64,000 nucleotides of DNA. It comes from Ochromonas danica (taxonomy: Eukaryota > Sar > Chrysophyceae > Chromulinales > Chromulinaceae). The position numbers and the translations under genes are program-made. The DNA lies in contig VKHL01000070.1 in the NCBI GenBank assembly GCA_015146655.1, positions 81,753 to 145,752 on the forward strand. The letters run 5' to 3'. The notes under the pieces were generated by a model that had not been told where the DNA came from, did not search any database, and was given only the letters and a program-made list of their open reading frames with translations. Shown piece by piece: positions 1 through 10,641 of the stretch (position 1 is the stretch's first letter; the number at the start of each line of letters is the position of its first letter).

Positions 1-1968
1 CCTGGTTCAGAGATTATTCGATTTTATGTGCAAAAGGAGATGAAAGCGATGGGATCTGTATTATTATCTATCAAGTGCGATGCTCATAAGTTGGCAAAAG
101 TAAATCGCAAAATGAAATGTACTGGTTGCGATTCATTTTGCGACGAGGCGATTATCGATACTGGGGCAACTATATCGAGCATTCCATGCCGCGAACGTTG
201 GGACGATACAACTCGCAAATATAAAAAAGCTAATCTCATCGCTCGCTACAGCGGTGACTACATTGATTCTCTGAACACGAATATGGATCATACCACTTTA
301 ACGACACTGTTGACAGGTGTTGGTGAAGCTTCCCTACCCGTTATCAAGTGGAAAGATCCGTTGGAGTTGTCCATCGACAGCGAGCTGCCTTTGCGAGAAA
401 TCGAACAAATGGTTGTTGCTAATGGTTCTAATATAATCGGTTTAGATGTCATTAGTAGGTATAAATTGACCATCACCCCTTTTCATGACAATTGTGGAAG
501 AACAAAACTGAGATTTGAATTTAACGAGGTAAGTTAGATTTAAAGAGTTGCAGTAGTAGTCGTTTTACATACTTTATTATTATGAATACGATAGATTAAG
601 TAGTGTAGTACTATGATAACGATGTATGACACATGTTGATGAACTGAAAGAAAGGGAAGAAACCAGCAGTCCACACTTACTAATTGTGTATTTTACTGTT
701 TGTCTGCTTATGCGAGAATAGGTTGATCAGAGTCCTTTTTATATTGCATGCCAGATTAATGATATGGACATGATAAATACAATGCTCAATGGCTCTCAAG
801 ATTTATCTGAACACATGAATAAGGAAGAGGAGGTAAATGATGATAATGCCTAGTGTAATGTGTTATGCGATCTGAGTATTTAGTTTATTTTTCTTCTAGC
901 GATGTTGGCATGAGAGTGAGCTTGAGGTTGTATGATAATAGTGCTTTTTATAACGTGTTTGGTGTGCATGATGTATACCACTAGTATGGACGCACTCCAT
1001 TGTATGCTGCATGCAGATACGGCTCTGCGGACGTGGTGAGGGCACTGTTGCGAGAGGAATATAAAAAGCAAGTCGATGAATATGTTGTTAACAAAGCAGA
1101 AAAGGTAATCAGTGCGGCTAGTAAGAATATGAGATACTGTATGTCTGACTAAGAATATTTCCCCTTGTGATATGATGCAAAATCAGCAATTACTTTAGTC
1201 TATTATTCTGTTTCGTGTTTGGTGATAATGTGTATGTTGTAAATGTTTATGATGCGTGCGATAATAGTTTGGACGCTCTCCATTTTATATGGCATGCAGA
1301 GGTGGTCATGTGGAAGTGGTGGATATACTACTGAATGATAATCGAACAGTTGTTAACCAGGTTGATGAGGTACGTTTGGCTTTGGGTATAGCGAGTGTGT
1401 AGACTGCTCTGGTTCTCTATTTTATATTTTGTATTATGAGAGATTATTGTTTGTTATTACCAGTAGTTGTTATTTTAGTTTTAATCTTGTTTTGTGTGTA
1501 TCTACATGTTGTACTTCTTCTAGTATAAACGCACTCCGCTGTTTGCTGCATGCCAATATGGTCATGTGGAGGTTGTGAGGAAATTACTGGAACATGAACG
1601 ATTCAACAATGAGGATATTATCAAAGCAGACAAGGTAATAATTGAGTCTCATGTTAGCATAATAAACAAAGAAAGCAATGTGTGTATTACGATGACCAAT
1701 GGTGTGTGTGTTTGTTGACCACTCCCATGCCATGCCATACCATGCATCATCTTCTTTGCCTTATCTCTTATTGCCATCACTGTGATTATTGTTATTGGAT
1801 TAGTCTGGCAAGACTCCTCTGGATGTGTCACAATCTGAAGCTATTAAGAGTCTTCTGAAGGAGAAAGGAGCCAACAAAGAAAATGGAAAGGAAGAAAGTA
1901 CTTCCTTTGGTTCTGCCGAAAGTACATTTGTTGTTAAAATATTAGGGCTTTTTGGTTCCTCAAAATAA
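1..1968 (+). CDS. Retropepsin-like aspartic protease with ankyrin repeats (5' partial, six exons)
   Basis: The frame is open from base 1, so the 5' end lies outside the window. Exons read as 1-528, 722-832, 985-1104, 1268-1369, 1524-1634 and 1804-1968 (TAA), all joined in phase 0 with GT donors and AG acceptors. This gives at least 378 residues. Exon 1 holds a retropepsin core: Asp-Thr-Gly-Ala at about residues 53-56 and a later hydrophobic IIGLD block, as in DDI-type and retroviral proteases. Each middle exon encodes one ankyrin repeat of 34-40 residues (TPLYAACRYG-type helix 1, VVRxLL-type helix 2); the last exon is a half repeat plus a tail. A cytosolic protease guided by an ankyrin scaffold is inferred. 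The protease could instead be domesticated from a retroelement, but no reverse transcriptase or LTR is visible. Confidence 0.7.
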
Positions 1969-2305
1969 CGGAGATCGTTGCTGTGATGCCAGCAGTTAGT
2001 TGGGTAGTGTTTATGAGGCATAGTTACACCTTCCTATTATACGCCATTAGTTTCATACTATGTAGTATTAGTATTATTACAAGTATATTGTTTGTATTAT
2101 ATTAGCAACATTCAAAAACTGCTAACACTAATACTATGATAGTATGTGATTTACTGTAATATCATCATAATACTACTACTACTATACTGCTATACTACTG
2201 CTATACTTGCTAATCATTATTATTAATGACATTAATATTAACGGACTGGTCTATATACATATTATAATGATGATGATGATGATTGACTGCCTCCCTTCTT
2301 CTCTC
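1969..2305. other. AT-rich intergenic spacer
   Basis: No open frame with coding character on either strand. It holds short ATT/ACT runs and a GAT run near 2265-2282. Confidence 0.6.
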
Positions 2306-2430
2306 TAAATCGCCTTCTCTGTGGTATCTTGTGCCAGCTTCTGACCATATCCAGAGACATAGGAACTATTCATTCCACCTCCACCACCTCCTCCGCCGGC
2401 ACCTTCCTTCATTGGCTTAGCCCATTATTC
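2306..2430 (-). pseudogene. Inverted copy of the EIF3G 3' coding end
   Basis: Read on the minus strand, this stretch matches the last ~125 coding bases of the eIF3g gene at about 5066-5187 almost base for base: the WAKPMKEG segment, the glycine run, and the region coding MNSSYVSGYGQKLAQ. It diverges at both edges. On one edge a TAA triplet sits just upstream of the matching part; on the other the copy ends within the codon run before the eIF3g stop. It is an isolated coding fragment with no upstream exon, so it is a duplicated and inverted gene scrap, not a gene. Confidence 0.85.
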
Positions 2431-2526
2431 AACACTATGTGCTAGTCTAAAAGTAGTAATAGTAGAGTCTAACGCTCTGCTAATTGTTGTTAGCAATAGG
2501 ATGATAGTCACTTTGTGCTACAGTAG

Positions 2527-2598
2527 AGTTCCTTTGCGGTAAAATCTTTTGACCATTTTACCACATTATTGCGCATTTTACCGCCTTTTACCACCACA
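2527..2598. promoter_or_regulatory. Cluster of TTTTACC motifs upstream of the ABC gene
   Basis: Contains one GGTAAAA and four TTTTACC copies (two followed by GC/AC) plus one CTTTTGACC, all within 100 bases of the ATG at 2622. The same two motifs recur before EIF3G (3915-3975) and in the 36.4 kb divergent promoter. Promoter function is inferred from position and recurrence. Confidence 0.45.
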
Positions 2599-2621
2599 TC
2601 ATCCCATCATGCTGCTTCCCC

Positions 2622-3656
2622 ATGGCATCTAGTCATAGTCTCCCTTTCTTGGTGTTGCTATTACTCTTCTCACTACTACTACTTCCTTTCTCCACTTCTC
2701 ATTCTTGTGATGGACTACATCGCCTCACTAAGGTCTATCCTAGAAGACTCTGGAGTCCTCCTAACACAGCATTAGATCGTCTCTCCTGTACTTTCTCCCC
2801 TCATCAGACTATCGCTATTCTTGGACCATCTGGGTGTGGTAAGTCAACCTTAGGAAAGGTCTTATCGGGTAGAGAGACTCTTTCCTATGGAGAGATCCTA
2901 TGGCACCACCCCTGCCCTCCTCCTGTAGCCTATCTTGATGACCATTTCTATATGACCTATGATCCCTCTAGGAAGATTGAGGAAAGCTTTCGACGAGATG
3001 GAAAAGGTGGTAACCTATGGAAGAGTCTACTTTTGACTCTAGAAGAAGAAAGTCTCATTTCTCGATTTCAAACTTGGACTTCTCTATTAGAAAGTCAACG
3101 TCGTATGACTGAGATCTGTCTTGGTCTATTAAGAGCCATTGAAGAAAGAAGAGGTATCATATCGTCTTCATCATGCCCATCAGTGAAGGAGCAGCAGCAG
3201 GAGGAGGAGGAGGAGGAGGGTAATGAGGATGACGTCTATCACTGCTTGTTGATCTTGGATGAATACCTTGACAAAGATACCTCACCAATCAGAGAGAAGG
3301 TTGGAGTATTTCTGAAGAAGCTTCAAAAATGGACAATTCAGAGGGTAGAGAGTGATATCAAACCTCCTTCTCTTCTTCCTGTTTCTGTCACTACTACTGC
3401 TATGGCATCTAGTGACAGGGATGAGAACAGTTCATCCATCCAGTCTCTCTCAGAGTCAGAGAGGAAGATTAGTCTTGAAGTGCAAACCTTCTTATTAACA
3501 CACTCTAAAGGAGTGGTCACTCTATGTGCTGATGAGGCAATAGTTCTACAGTCAGGCATGCTGTACAAGAGTTGTAGTACAGATGCACTGAGAGAGCTGA
3601 AGGCAAAGGGTGGTCTAGACACTCTATCCCCTTCTGGGATGACTTGGATTGCCTGA
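2622..3656 (+). CDS. Stand-alone ABC-type ATPase with N-terminal signal peptide
   Basis: A 344-residue single-exon protein. Residues 1-28 form a signal peptide (hydrophobic LVLLLLFSLLLLPF core), which in an ochrophyte would fit entry to the ER or the first step of plastid import. An ABC nucleotide-binding domain follows: Walker A GPSGCGKST near residue 68, Walker B LLILDEYLD near 212, and an H-loop-like LLTHSKGV followed by ADEAIVLQSG near the C-terminus. The LSGGQ signature is badly degenerate (LLESQRRMTE), and an acidic Glu run interrupts the domain before Walker B. No membrane domain is present, so it would need a partner subunit or has a non-transport role. ATP binding is likely; the substrate is unknown. 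Confidence 0.7.
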   Translation: MASSHSLPFLVLLLLFSLLLLPFSTSHSCDGLHRLTKVYPRRLWSPPNTALDRLSCTFSPHQTIAILGPSGCGKSTLGKVLSGRETLSYGEILWHHPCPPPVAYLDDHFYMTYDPSRKIEESFRRDGKGGNLWKSLLLTLEEESLISRFQTWTSLLESQRRMTEICLGLLRAIEERRGIISSSSCPSVKEQQQEEEEEEGNEDDVYHCLLILDEYLDKDTSPIREKVGVFLKKLQKWTIQRVESDIKPPSLLPVSVTTTAMASSDRDENSSSIQSLSESERKISLEVQTFLLTHSKGVVTLCADEAIVLQSGMLYKSCSTDALRELKAKGGLDTLSPSGMTWIA

Positions 3657-3684
3657 TTGATTTGATCTAGAGGAGATGATAATG

Positions 3685-3720
3685 ACCACGAACATGAACA
3701 TGAACATGAACATGAACATG
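3685..3720. repeat. Short hexamer tandem repeat (GAACAT)
   Basis: About five copies of GAACAT in the spacer just 3' of the ABC gene. Confidence 0.8.
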
Positions 3721-3914
3721 ATGTTTAGGTTGACAATGGGATTACGATGTGGTCGTTATTAGTGATTGATTAGATGATATGTATATGTATATAGCACTGT
3801 ATGCTTATATATATGAGACATATGCATGATAAGGGATATATATATCTTTATCTAATCGCTAGTTGTTGATAGGTCTACTTGGCCGTAGATTTTGGTGTGG
3901 AGTGTTTCTTATTA

Positions 3915-3975
3915 AGTTAATCAATTTTACCTAGTTTTACCTCTTTTGACCGATTGGTTTTACCTCCTCTGGGCT
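3915..3975 (+). promoter_or_regulatory. TTTTACC/CTTTTGACC motifs upstream of EIF3G
   Basis: Three TTTTACC copies and one CTTTTGACC lie 100-160 bases before the EIF3G ATG, matching the motif pair before the neighbouring ABC gene. Regulatory role inferred. Confidence 0.45.
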
Positions 3976-4072
3976 GATTGGTGGTCCAGTGGCTGCAGCG
4001 CAGAGCAAAGCAAGCAATTGACTGATTGAGTGATTGATTGATCTCCTCTATCCCTTAGATCACTTCTCAATC

Positions 4073-5201
4073 ATGAGTGCTCCAGCAACAACAACAGCTG
4101 CTACAATACAAGCTATTAAGAAGAAGACTAAATGGGCTGAAGAAGAAGATGAAGAAGATATTCAGCCTGTAAGATACCCCCTAACCCTTACCCTAACCCT
4201 TCATCGTCATCCAATATTGCCCACCCCCTTCCACTTCCCCCCTACCCCTCTCCCTGTACTATAAAATATATGACACTATAAACTAACTAACTAACTAACA
4301 CTATTGGTTATATATTTCCTAATTCTTATTTTAGGTTAAACCAGTTGGTAAATCAAAAGTAAAAGAAGGAAAAATTCGTGTTCCAATTCGTGTTAAAGAA
4401 CGTCGTAATCTACCACGTTTTGGTGATGCTAAAATTGGAGAAGAAAATGTTACTATTCCATCACGTGACTTTGTTTCCATGGAACATCCAGATGATCAGA
4501 TAGCAGAAGATGCTGAAGATCCTACTTTAGCTAAGACATTAGCTAATTTCATCTCAAAACAAGCTGAACGTAATTTACAACGTGAAAATGCTGATCTTTT
4601 TGCTACAGAAGAAGAAAATGGTACAAGCAGTGGTAGTAACAATAACAATAATAATAATGGTACAGGTGGTGATGGTGATGTCTCTACCCCTACTGCTAAT
4701 AGTGGAGCAGCAGGAGGTGGTAGTGGTGGTGCAGGAGGTAAGCCAGAGAAGTATGTTGCACCTGGTGCACGTGCTGCCGCTGCTGCAGCAGCAGCTAATG
4801 CTGTTAATGGTGTTGCTCCTTCTAGTGGTTCAGATAATACAGAGACTACCCTTCGTGTCTCTAATTTGACTAAATTAGCAACAGAAGATGATCTTCGTGA
4901 TCTCTTTGGACGCTTTGGTCGTATTTATCGTATTTATCTACCACGTGATATAGAGAAAGTTCCTAAAGGATATGCTTATATTGCATTTGAATTAAGAAAA
5001 GATGCTGAAGAAGCTATGCGAGTCTTACAAGGCTATGGATATGATCACTTGATTATTAAGATTGAATGGGCTAAGCCAATGAAGGAAGGTGCCGGAGGAG
5101 GAGGTGGTGGAGGTGGAATGAATAGTTCCTATGTCTCTGGATATGGTCAGAAGCTGGCACAAGATACCACAGAGAAGGCGATTTATCATAGTGGCCGATA
5201 A
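4073..5201 (+). CDS. EIF3G: Translation initiation factor eIF3 subunit G
   Basis: Two exons, 4073-4168 and 4335-5201, joined in phase 0 into 320 residues. It is the RNA-binding subunit of eIF3, acting in the cytosol in 40S recruitment and scanning. The N-terminal part has the eIF3g signature: acidic KWAEEEDEED, then KIRVPIRVKERRNLPRFG. A low-complexity linker (Asn, Gly and Ala runs) follows. One canonical RRM spans about residues 204-285, with RNP2 LRVSNL and RNP1 KGYAYIAF. The tail after the RRM is glycine-rich. The intron carries CCCTAA-like telomere-type units around 4180-4202. The family normally also has a zinc-knuckle segment before the linker; I do not see a clear one. A fragment of the 3' end is copied in inverse orientation at 2306-2430. 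Confidence 0.93.
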
Positions 5202-5781
5202 AGAAGAGAATGAAGTGGTACTACGGTAGTTAGTTAGTTAGTGATGATGATTCATATCCATTGATGACTTATTGATATTAATGGTTAGCTATGATGATAA
5301 TGAAGAACTAACTTAAAACTGACTCACTCACTTCTACTACAATCCTTGTAAACACCATAATAACACAACCTGCTGCTCTAACAGTAGATCATCTGGATGT
5401 TTCTATAGGACACTGTTTTTTCGTGGCCTAACATAGTTTAGTAAACAACAACAGTCAGCAGCTTGTTAGGTAAAGAATATGCTTTTCAACATCCTCCAAA
5501 CTCTCTGAATTTCTTTTTGTTGCTAATGAATGTGTAACGATTCAATTAGTGATTGAATAACATGAGAGAGTGAGTGAGTGATCATGATGGCTGATTTGAG
5601 TGTGCAAGGTTTAGCAACAATGGTGCTGTTGTTACTGTCGACAGTGTCGTATTTGTTATAACAGTAGCCCTCTCTTACCAATTAATTGGTTGTCATTAAT
5701 TACTGTATTACAACAATCAGTTTAGTTCCAATACAATCCAGTAATATATCATACAATACAACTCTTCTTTCTTGTTCTTTC

Positions 5782-5814
<33 letters not shown>

Positions 5815-5955
5815 CTGCAATTATTATTTATTTGTATATTTTCTATTAAGGCGAGTTTAAGGCGAGTAGTATATAGTAGATAATGGTATAATCTTTCTTA
5901 TTAGTAATCAAACTAAATAAGTGCAAAAAATAAAGAAAAACAAACTTAAACAAAC
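5202..5955. other. Intergenic spacer
   Basis: Convergent 3' flanks of EIF3G and the C2H2 gene. No gene is recognised; an ATT/TTA triplet run lies near 5785-5830. Confidence 0.6.
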
Positions 5956-7074
5956 TTAACGATCTTTTTCAATCAACTCATCGAAATACAATGAATCTTC
6001 TTCTTCTTCATTACCACTGGACAGCAGGAAGGATTCTAAGAAAGTAAAACTAGCATTCTTCTTCATCTTCTCCTCGATGGAATCATTAGGATTGGTCCCA
6101 GGAATAGGAACATTATTACTACTCAACATCATAGAAGGATCAGCAGAACTATTATATGGAAGAGGTACTTCATAGGATACACTAGCAAGAACATCAGTTT
6201 GTTGTCTCTTACTACTACCACCATTGGGAGAGAGATTAGGTACTAGTTCATCCATAGCCTCTGTAAATAACTCATCTAATACAAGTTTAAATACACGAGT
6301 TTGTCTTAACTTACGATTAATAACTTCAGAATAATTCTCCATATGAGATGTAAGAGATGATACAACTTTTGAGAACAACTTGAGATAGACAATTGATTCA
6401 GGAGTTGCTGTCTCTATCAGATGGATAACAGCTTGACAAGGTGTGACTTGTTGATCATCATTATCATCATCGTTGTTATTGTAGGGGATAATAGCATTGT
6501 TTAACTCTCTTAGTTGTCTGTCAACAATCAATCTAGACTCTTGAGCCTTTATTAAGTGTTCAGTCATGTTAGCTTCGATCATCTTTCGTAGAGGAAGCAT
6601 GTGTTCTTTAAGTTTCTTGTTAGTTCTCATCATTATAGTAGCTTGTTCTTCTCCCATTTGCTCATAGACAGAAGAGAAAGTTTCGATTAATAACTCTCTT
6701 TCATGGTGTAATTGACCTTCCTTCTCTTTCTCTTTCTCCTCGTTGTCATTGTTGTGTCTGCGAATAGAGTCACTCTCAATAAACTTGTTGTTGTTGTTGT
6801 TATGGGTCTTCTTCTTCATTGATGATAATGATGATGATGATGATGATGTTTCTGAAGGAGGATGATGATGTTGTTGATGATGTTTCTCTATACGATGTCT
6901 ATAAGCATTTTGTCGACTAGAATAGGATTTACAACATCCTTCAAAATGACAATAATATCGTTTCTTTGTCTTTGTTGTAGAATTATGAGAAAGAGAATAT
7001 TCTTCATTTTCACTCTGAATAAACCAATCCAAATCTATCCCTGCTGTTGTTGTTGTTGCTGTTGTTGTTGTCAT
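5956..7074 (-). CDS. Single C2H2 zinc-finger protein
   Basis: A 372-residue protein reading from the ATG at 7074. One C2H2 finger lies near residues 40-66 (YYCHFEGCCKSYSS then RHRIEKH; C-x4-C-x12-H-x4-H). A His/Ser/Asn low-complexity stretch follows, then a charged mostly helical region (about 130-280) and an acidic C-terminus. A nuclear DNA-binding role is suggested by the finger, but one finger alone does not settle it. The helical part has no family I recognise. Confidence 0.65.
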   Translation of the reverse strand: MTTTTATTTTAGIDLDWFIQSENEEYSLSHNSTTKTKKRYYCHFEGCCKSYSSRQNAYRHRIEKHHQQHHHPPSETSSSSSSLSSMKKKTHNNNNNKFIESDSIRRHNNDNEEKEKEKEGQLHHERELLIETFSSVYEQMGEEQATIMMRTNKKLKEHMLPLRKMIEANMTEHLIKAQESRLIVDRQLRELNNAIIPYNNNDDDNDDQQVTPCQAVIHLIETATPESIVYLKLFSKVVSSLTSHMENYSEVINRKLRQTRVFKLVLDELFTEAMDELVPNLSPNGGSSKRQQTDVLASVSYEVPLPYNSSADPSMMLSSNNVPIPGTNPNDSIEEKMKKNASFTFLESFLLSSGNEEEEDSLYFDELIEKDR

Positions 7075-7771
7075 CACTATTGTCAAACACAACAGAATTA
7101 AAAAAAGAACTGATCAATAATAGGACACACAAAAAAAAAAGATCAAGATTTACCTGACTTGGACTTATCTTGGATATGAATAACGACTTTATCGGTGCTG
7201 GTCAGTCAATATTTGGATCCAATATCATGGCATGCAATGCAGTATGTATCTTCTGTCTCCATGATGCGTCCCGCAGTGCTGAGCTGAGCTGTGCTGAGCT
7301 GTGCTGAGCTGTGTCTCTGCTGTCGTGTCGTGTCGTTCGTGGAGGTGTCGTCATATCCAAGGTTCAATCGTCCCGGAATAGGTAAGACTGGAAAAACAGG
7401 GCAGAAAAGACAGAAACACTCTTCCAAGCACGTCTTTCTGACTAAGTTGCTGCTTTGCTTTCTTTGTTGTTGAATTTCTTGCAATAAGTGTAGCCACTTC
7501 CTTCAATTTTCAGTTTATTTCTTCACTGAAAATCTTCTTTCATCCCTCTGTCTCTCTTTCTATCATAATCCCTCCTCTCTCTCTCACTCACTCTCTTGTT
7601 CAAGTGCTTCTAGAAGGTCTGACCTCATAATCAAACTCTATGATTGAATGACATGACAGACTATTCCTCTCATCATGAGATGACTTCTTCCTATTCTATC
7701 CTTATTAACATATCCTTTTTCCCTCCTATTCATTCTATTCTTTCCCTTTGCTTCTGTCTTCTTCTCACTAG
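7075..7771. other. Intergenic spacer with short tandem repeats
   Basis: Divergent promoter region between the C2H2 gene and the small membrane-protein gene. A GAGCTGTGCT-type tandem lies near 7280-7315. No coding region is supported. Confidence 0.5.
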
Positions 7772-8597
7772 ATGCTCTCTTCTTCTGTCTTATTTCTATG
7801 GGCTTTTCTTTTGTTGACATCATCAACATTGGCATTTCATATGCCTCATGCAGGTGAGCTGAGTCATAACTGATGAGTTGTTATTAGCTAACGAATCGAT
7901 TGAACATGTTGCTGTCATGTTAACAGGACTCTTGAAAAGTCACACTGGTAAGTCATACACACTCTTCTAGACATGCGCTATAATTGTCTGAAGAGGGTCA
8001 GTGACAATGTATTTTGATAGTGACTCGAGTTAACAAAGGCGTGAAGAGCTTGAATGCTGTATTGGATGTACTTGCAGGTAAGACAGACTGTGTAGATACT
8101 TCTGCAGGTTATTGATGCGTCATCACCTGCTCTGTTCTATGGACCATGGGATTTCTATGTCTATTTCGATATCAGGTGCTTCTTTGGCTGCTCATTTGAG
8201 TGTCGCTTCTATGATCACTCCTCCTGTCACAATGACCATGCCTGTAGCGGTGACGGAGGTCAGACAGGGCATGTACAAGGTGAAAAACAATAGGTGTTAA
8301 TACTAGCTAAAAGGACTGGCTAATCTCATTGGTGTTGTCTTCCAGGAATACACCATTGAAAAGACTGACAATGCTGTGGTTGATAATGCTAAGTCTGGCT
8401 TTAAGAAAGTGGAAGAAACCGAAGAGAATAAGAACAAGGTATAAAATACTGCTTGTTATCTATCTTGCTTCTATGTTCAATCTTGATGGAGACTTGCTGT
8501 ATGAACACAGTATTGGACAATCTTGGCTGTTCTGATTGCAGGCTCTTTTATCATCCCTATGGTGCAATACTTCTGGTATATCGCTGAGGAAGATTGA
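7772..8597 (+). CDS. Small plastid-targeted single-pass membrane protein (six exons)
   Basis: Exons 7772-7853, 7927-7947, 8021-8077, 8176-8279, 8346-8438 and 8511-8597 join with GT-AG borders into about 147 residues. The N-terminus is a signal peptide (LFLWAFLLLTSSTLAFHMP); Ala-Phe at the predicted cleavage site is the hallmark of bipartite plastid leaders in algae with red-derived secondary plastids. The middle is a short Ala/Val helix and a charged segment. The C-terminal exon encodes one transmembrane helix (ILAVLIAGSFIIPMVQYFW) followed by an acidic end. A thylakoid or envelope location is inferred. I recognise no family. The 21-base second exon makes the model easy to miss. Confidence 0.6.
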
Positions 8598-8932
8598 AAG
8601 AAGATTCGTTGTCTGTTGATGTATGGAACACGTTGCTCTTTTGCTACAACTTAGTGTTCTATCTTCCTTAAATAATAACCTTGTATGATGGTATGCTGAC
8701 CACTTACTAGGACTCTATGCATTTAGTTAATATCTAAGTATAATGTTACACTCATTCATTCTCCACTCATCACTCTCTTGTCGGATGTTAATAAACAGTT
8801 TTTCAAGCTGTTTCTTGGTCTTCTCCGCGTGTCACCCACTCCAGCGCAAAGCAAAGGCTTTGTTTGGCATAATAGCATTGACAAGAAAGACAGTAGTCTA
8901 AGAGAGACTTCTGTCACTTCAACTATTTCAAC

Positions 8933-10135
8933 ATGCATAATATCTGGGTTCGTTTAAATGCTGTCATCTTTTTTGCATTGACTGTCTTGCTGGTCTTGGC
9001 CACTTTCTGTGCTTTGAGGTACTACTACCCATACACCTTCCCACTCTATCCTGACTGACTGCCACCAGCTATCTGACACTTCCCCTCCTCTTGTCTGGGC
9101 TGTCTGATATGGACATTCTTGTCTGTGTGTAATTTTTCCTATTGCTATTTGACTCTTCTCATGATATCTTCTTTTCAATTGTTGTTATTGTTATTGTTAT
9201 TCTAGCACTTATCTCCATAGAGGCCAGCCTTTAGTGAAAACCTTGCAATTGAACAACTTGAAATCTCTGTAAGTCATCCCCCCCCCCTGTCCCCCTCCTA
9301 TTGGTCACTCTGAGACTTGTCATTCTCACTCTCTCACACGCACTCTCTCTCTTGTAGTCGTGCTCATAAAGGACAAGATAGAGCTCTCTTTAGCTTCGAT
9401 CTTGTGGCAGGTCTCTACCCCCCCCCTCCTCCTCCTCCTCTATTGCTCTCCTTCTCTTCTTAATGCGATGTATATATATATGTATCACTCAACTAGATCT
9501 ACGACCAGCTTTTCATTGGAACTTGAAGCAACTCTTTGTCTTCGTACTGGCAGAATATGAGACCAAAGCTAATGTGAGCATCTTACTACCCTACCTACCC
9601 TACCTAACATATCAGTATTATAGCACAGTATAATAGAGTAGAGTTGAGTGTAGTGTACAGTCCAGTCCAGTACAGTACAGTGTCTATAGCATACTACACT
9701 ACTTTTGTAGTGTGGTGTATATATGGTGTGGTCATGTCGTGTAGTGTAATGTGGTATAGTGTAGTGTATGCAGGGGTGTAGTGTGGTTATGGTACTGGTC
9801 GGTAGTGTACCTTCTTCTCTTTGCTCACACTCCTCTTTTCCTTTTTTTTCTGAATTTTTCTAATTTTTCTTCTTGATGGTGTGTGTGGTTGGTGGTGATA
9901 ATAGAGATTAAATCAAGTCATTATCTGGGATCGTATCATCCAGTCTCCTGAAGAAGCCTATATCAAGGAGTATAATGAGTTTGTTAAGTATGCCTTGATC
10001 GACCAAGGAGAAGAGCTGCGCAACCGAACAATCAACTTGAAGTTAGTCTGGGACCATATGCCACTCACAGGGCGTATGTATGTCGTTGATGAGAAGAAGA
10101 GCTCCTTTAAGTTACCTGGCAGTTACAAGACGTGA
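8933..10135 (+). CDS. SPCS3: Signal peptidase complex subunit 3 (SPC22/23)
   Basis: Five exons (8933-9018, 9206-9268, 9358-9410, 9497-9573, 9905-10135) give 169 residues, the usual size for SPC22/23. The start HNIWVRLNAVIFFALTVL is the conserved short cytosolic end plus signal-anchor helix. The lumenal part carries the family's blocks: ALFSFDLVADLRPAFHWN, then QLFVFVLAEYETK, then VIIWDRII. It acts in the ER membrane and is required for signal-peptidase activity with SEC11. Intron 4 is filled with GTAGTGTA-type low-complexity sequence. Confidence 0.93.
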
Positions 10136-10641
10136 AGTTAGTTGCTACTATAGAAGTGGTAGTAGTAGTGGTGGAAGACGAGGTGTCAATGTGACCTTGT
10201 TAGTAGAGGGGGTAATTGGTTAAATAAATGATTTGGATATGACATGCTTGGAATGAAGGTATTTTAGTTAGATTCTCTGAGATGATAGGTAGTGAATGTA
10301 CAATGCCAAAGAGTTGACTCCATTCCATGGAATTGACAACTCCATGGAGTTTCCCCTCCTACTGTGCTAATCCCTCGTTCAGTTTCTCTTCCTCTGCTGT
10401 CCTCTCAAGCTTTCAGTTCTTCTCTCTGTCTCTCTGCTGTCATCTGTCATATCATCGTCAGTGAAATCATTTCTGATTAACCTCTCAAGAAGAGAAGAAG
10501 AAGATCAACTAGAAGAAGAAGAAGAAGAAGAAGCCTTCATTATTCATCACTCGAAGACAGTTTTTGATATACTCTTAAGCTTTCTCCTCTCTTAATCACT
10601 TATTCCTAACGCAGAAGAGAGAGAGAAAGAAAGAAAGAGAA
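10136..10641. other. Intergenic spacer with ATTCCATGGAAT palindrome
   Basis: Upstream region of the SMP-like gene. The perfect 12-base palindrome ATTCCATGGAAT is at 10322-10333, followed by a second partial CTCCATGGAG at 10340-10349. The same palindrome is found at 29464 and 62835, with near copies at 25987-26008 and 62814. An AGA/GAA purine tract lies at 10490-10535. Confidence 0.5.
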
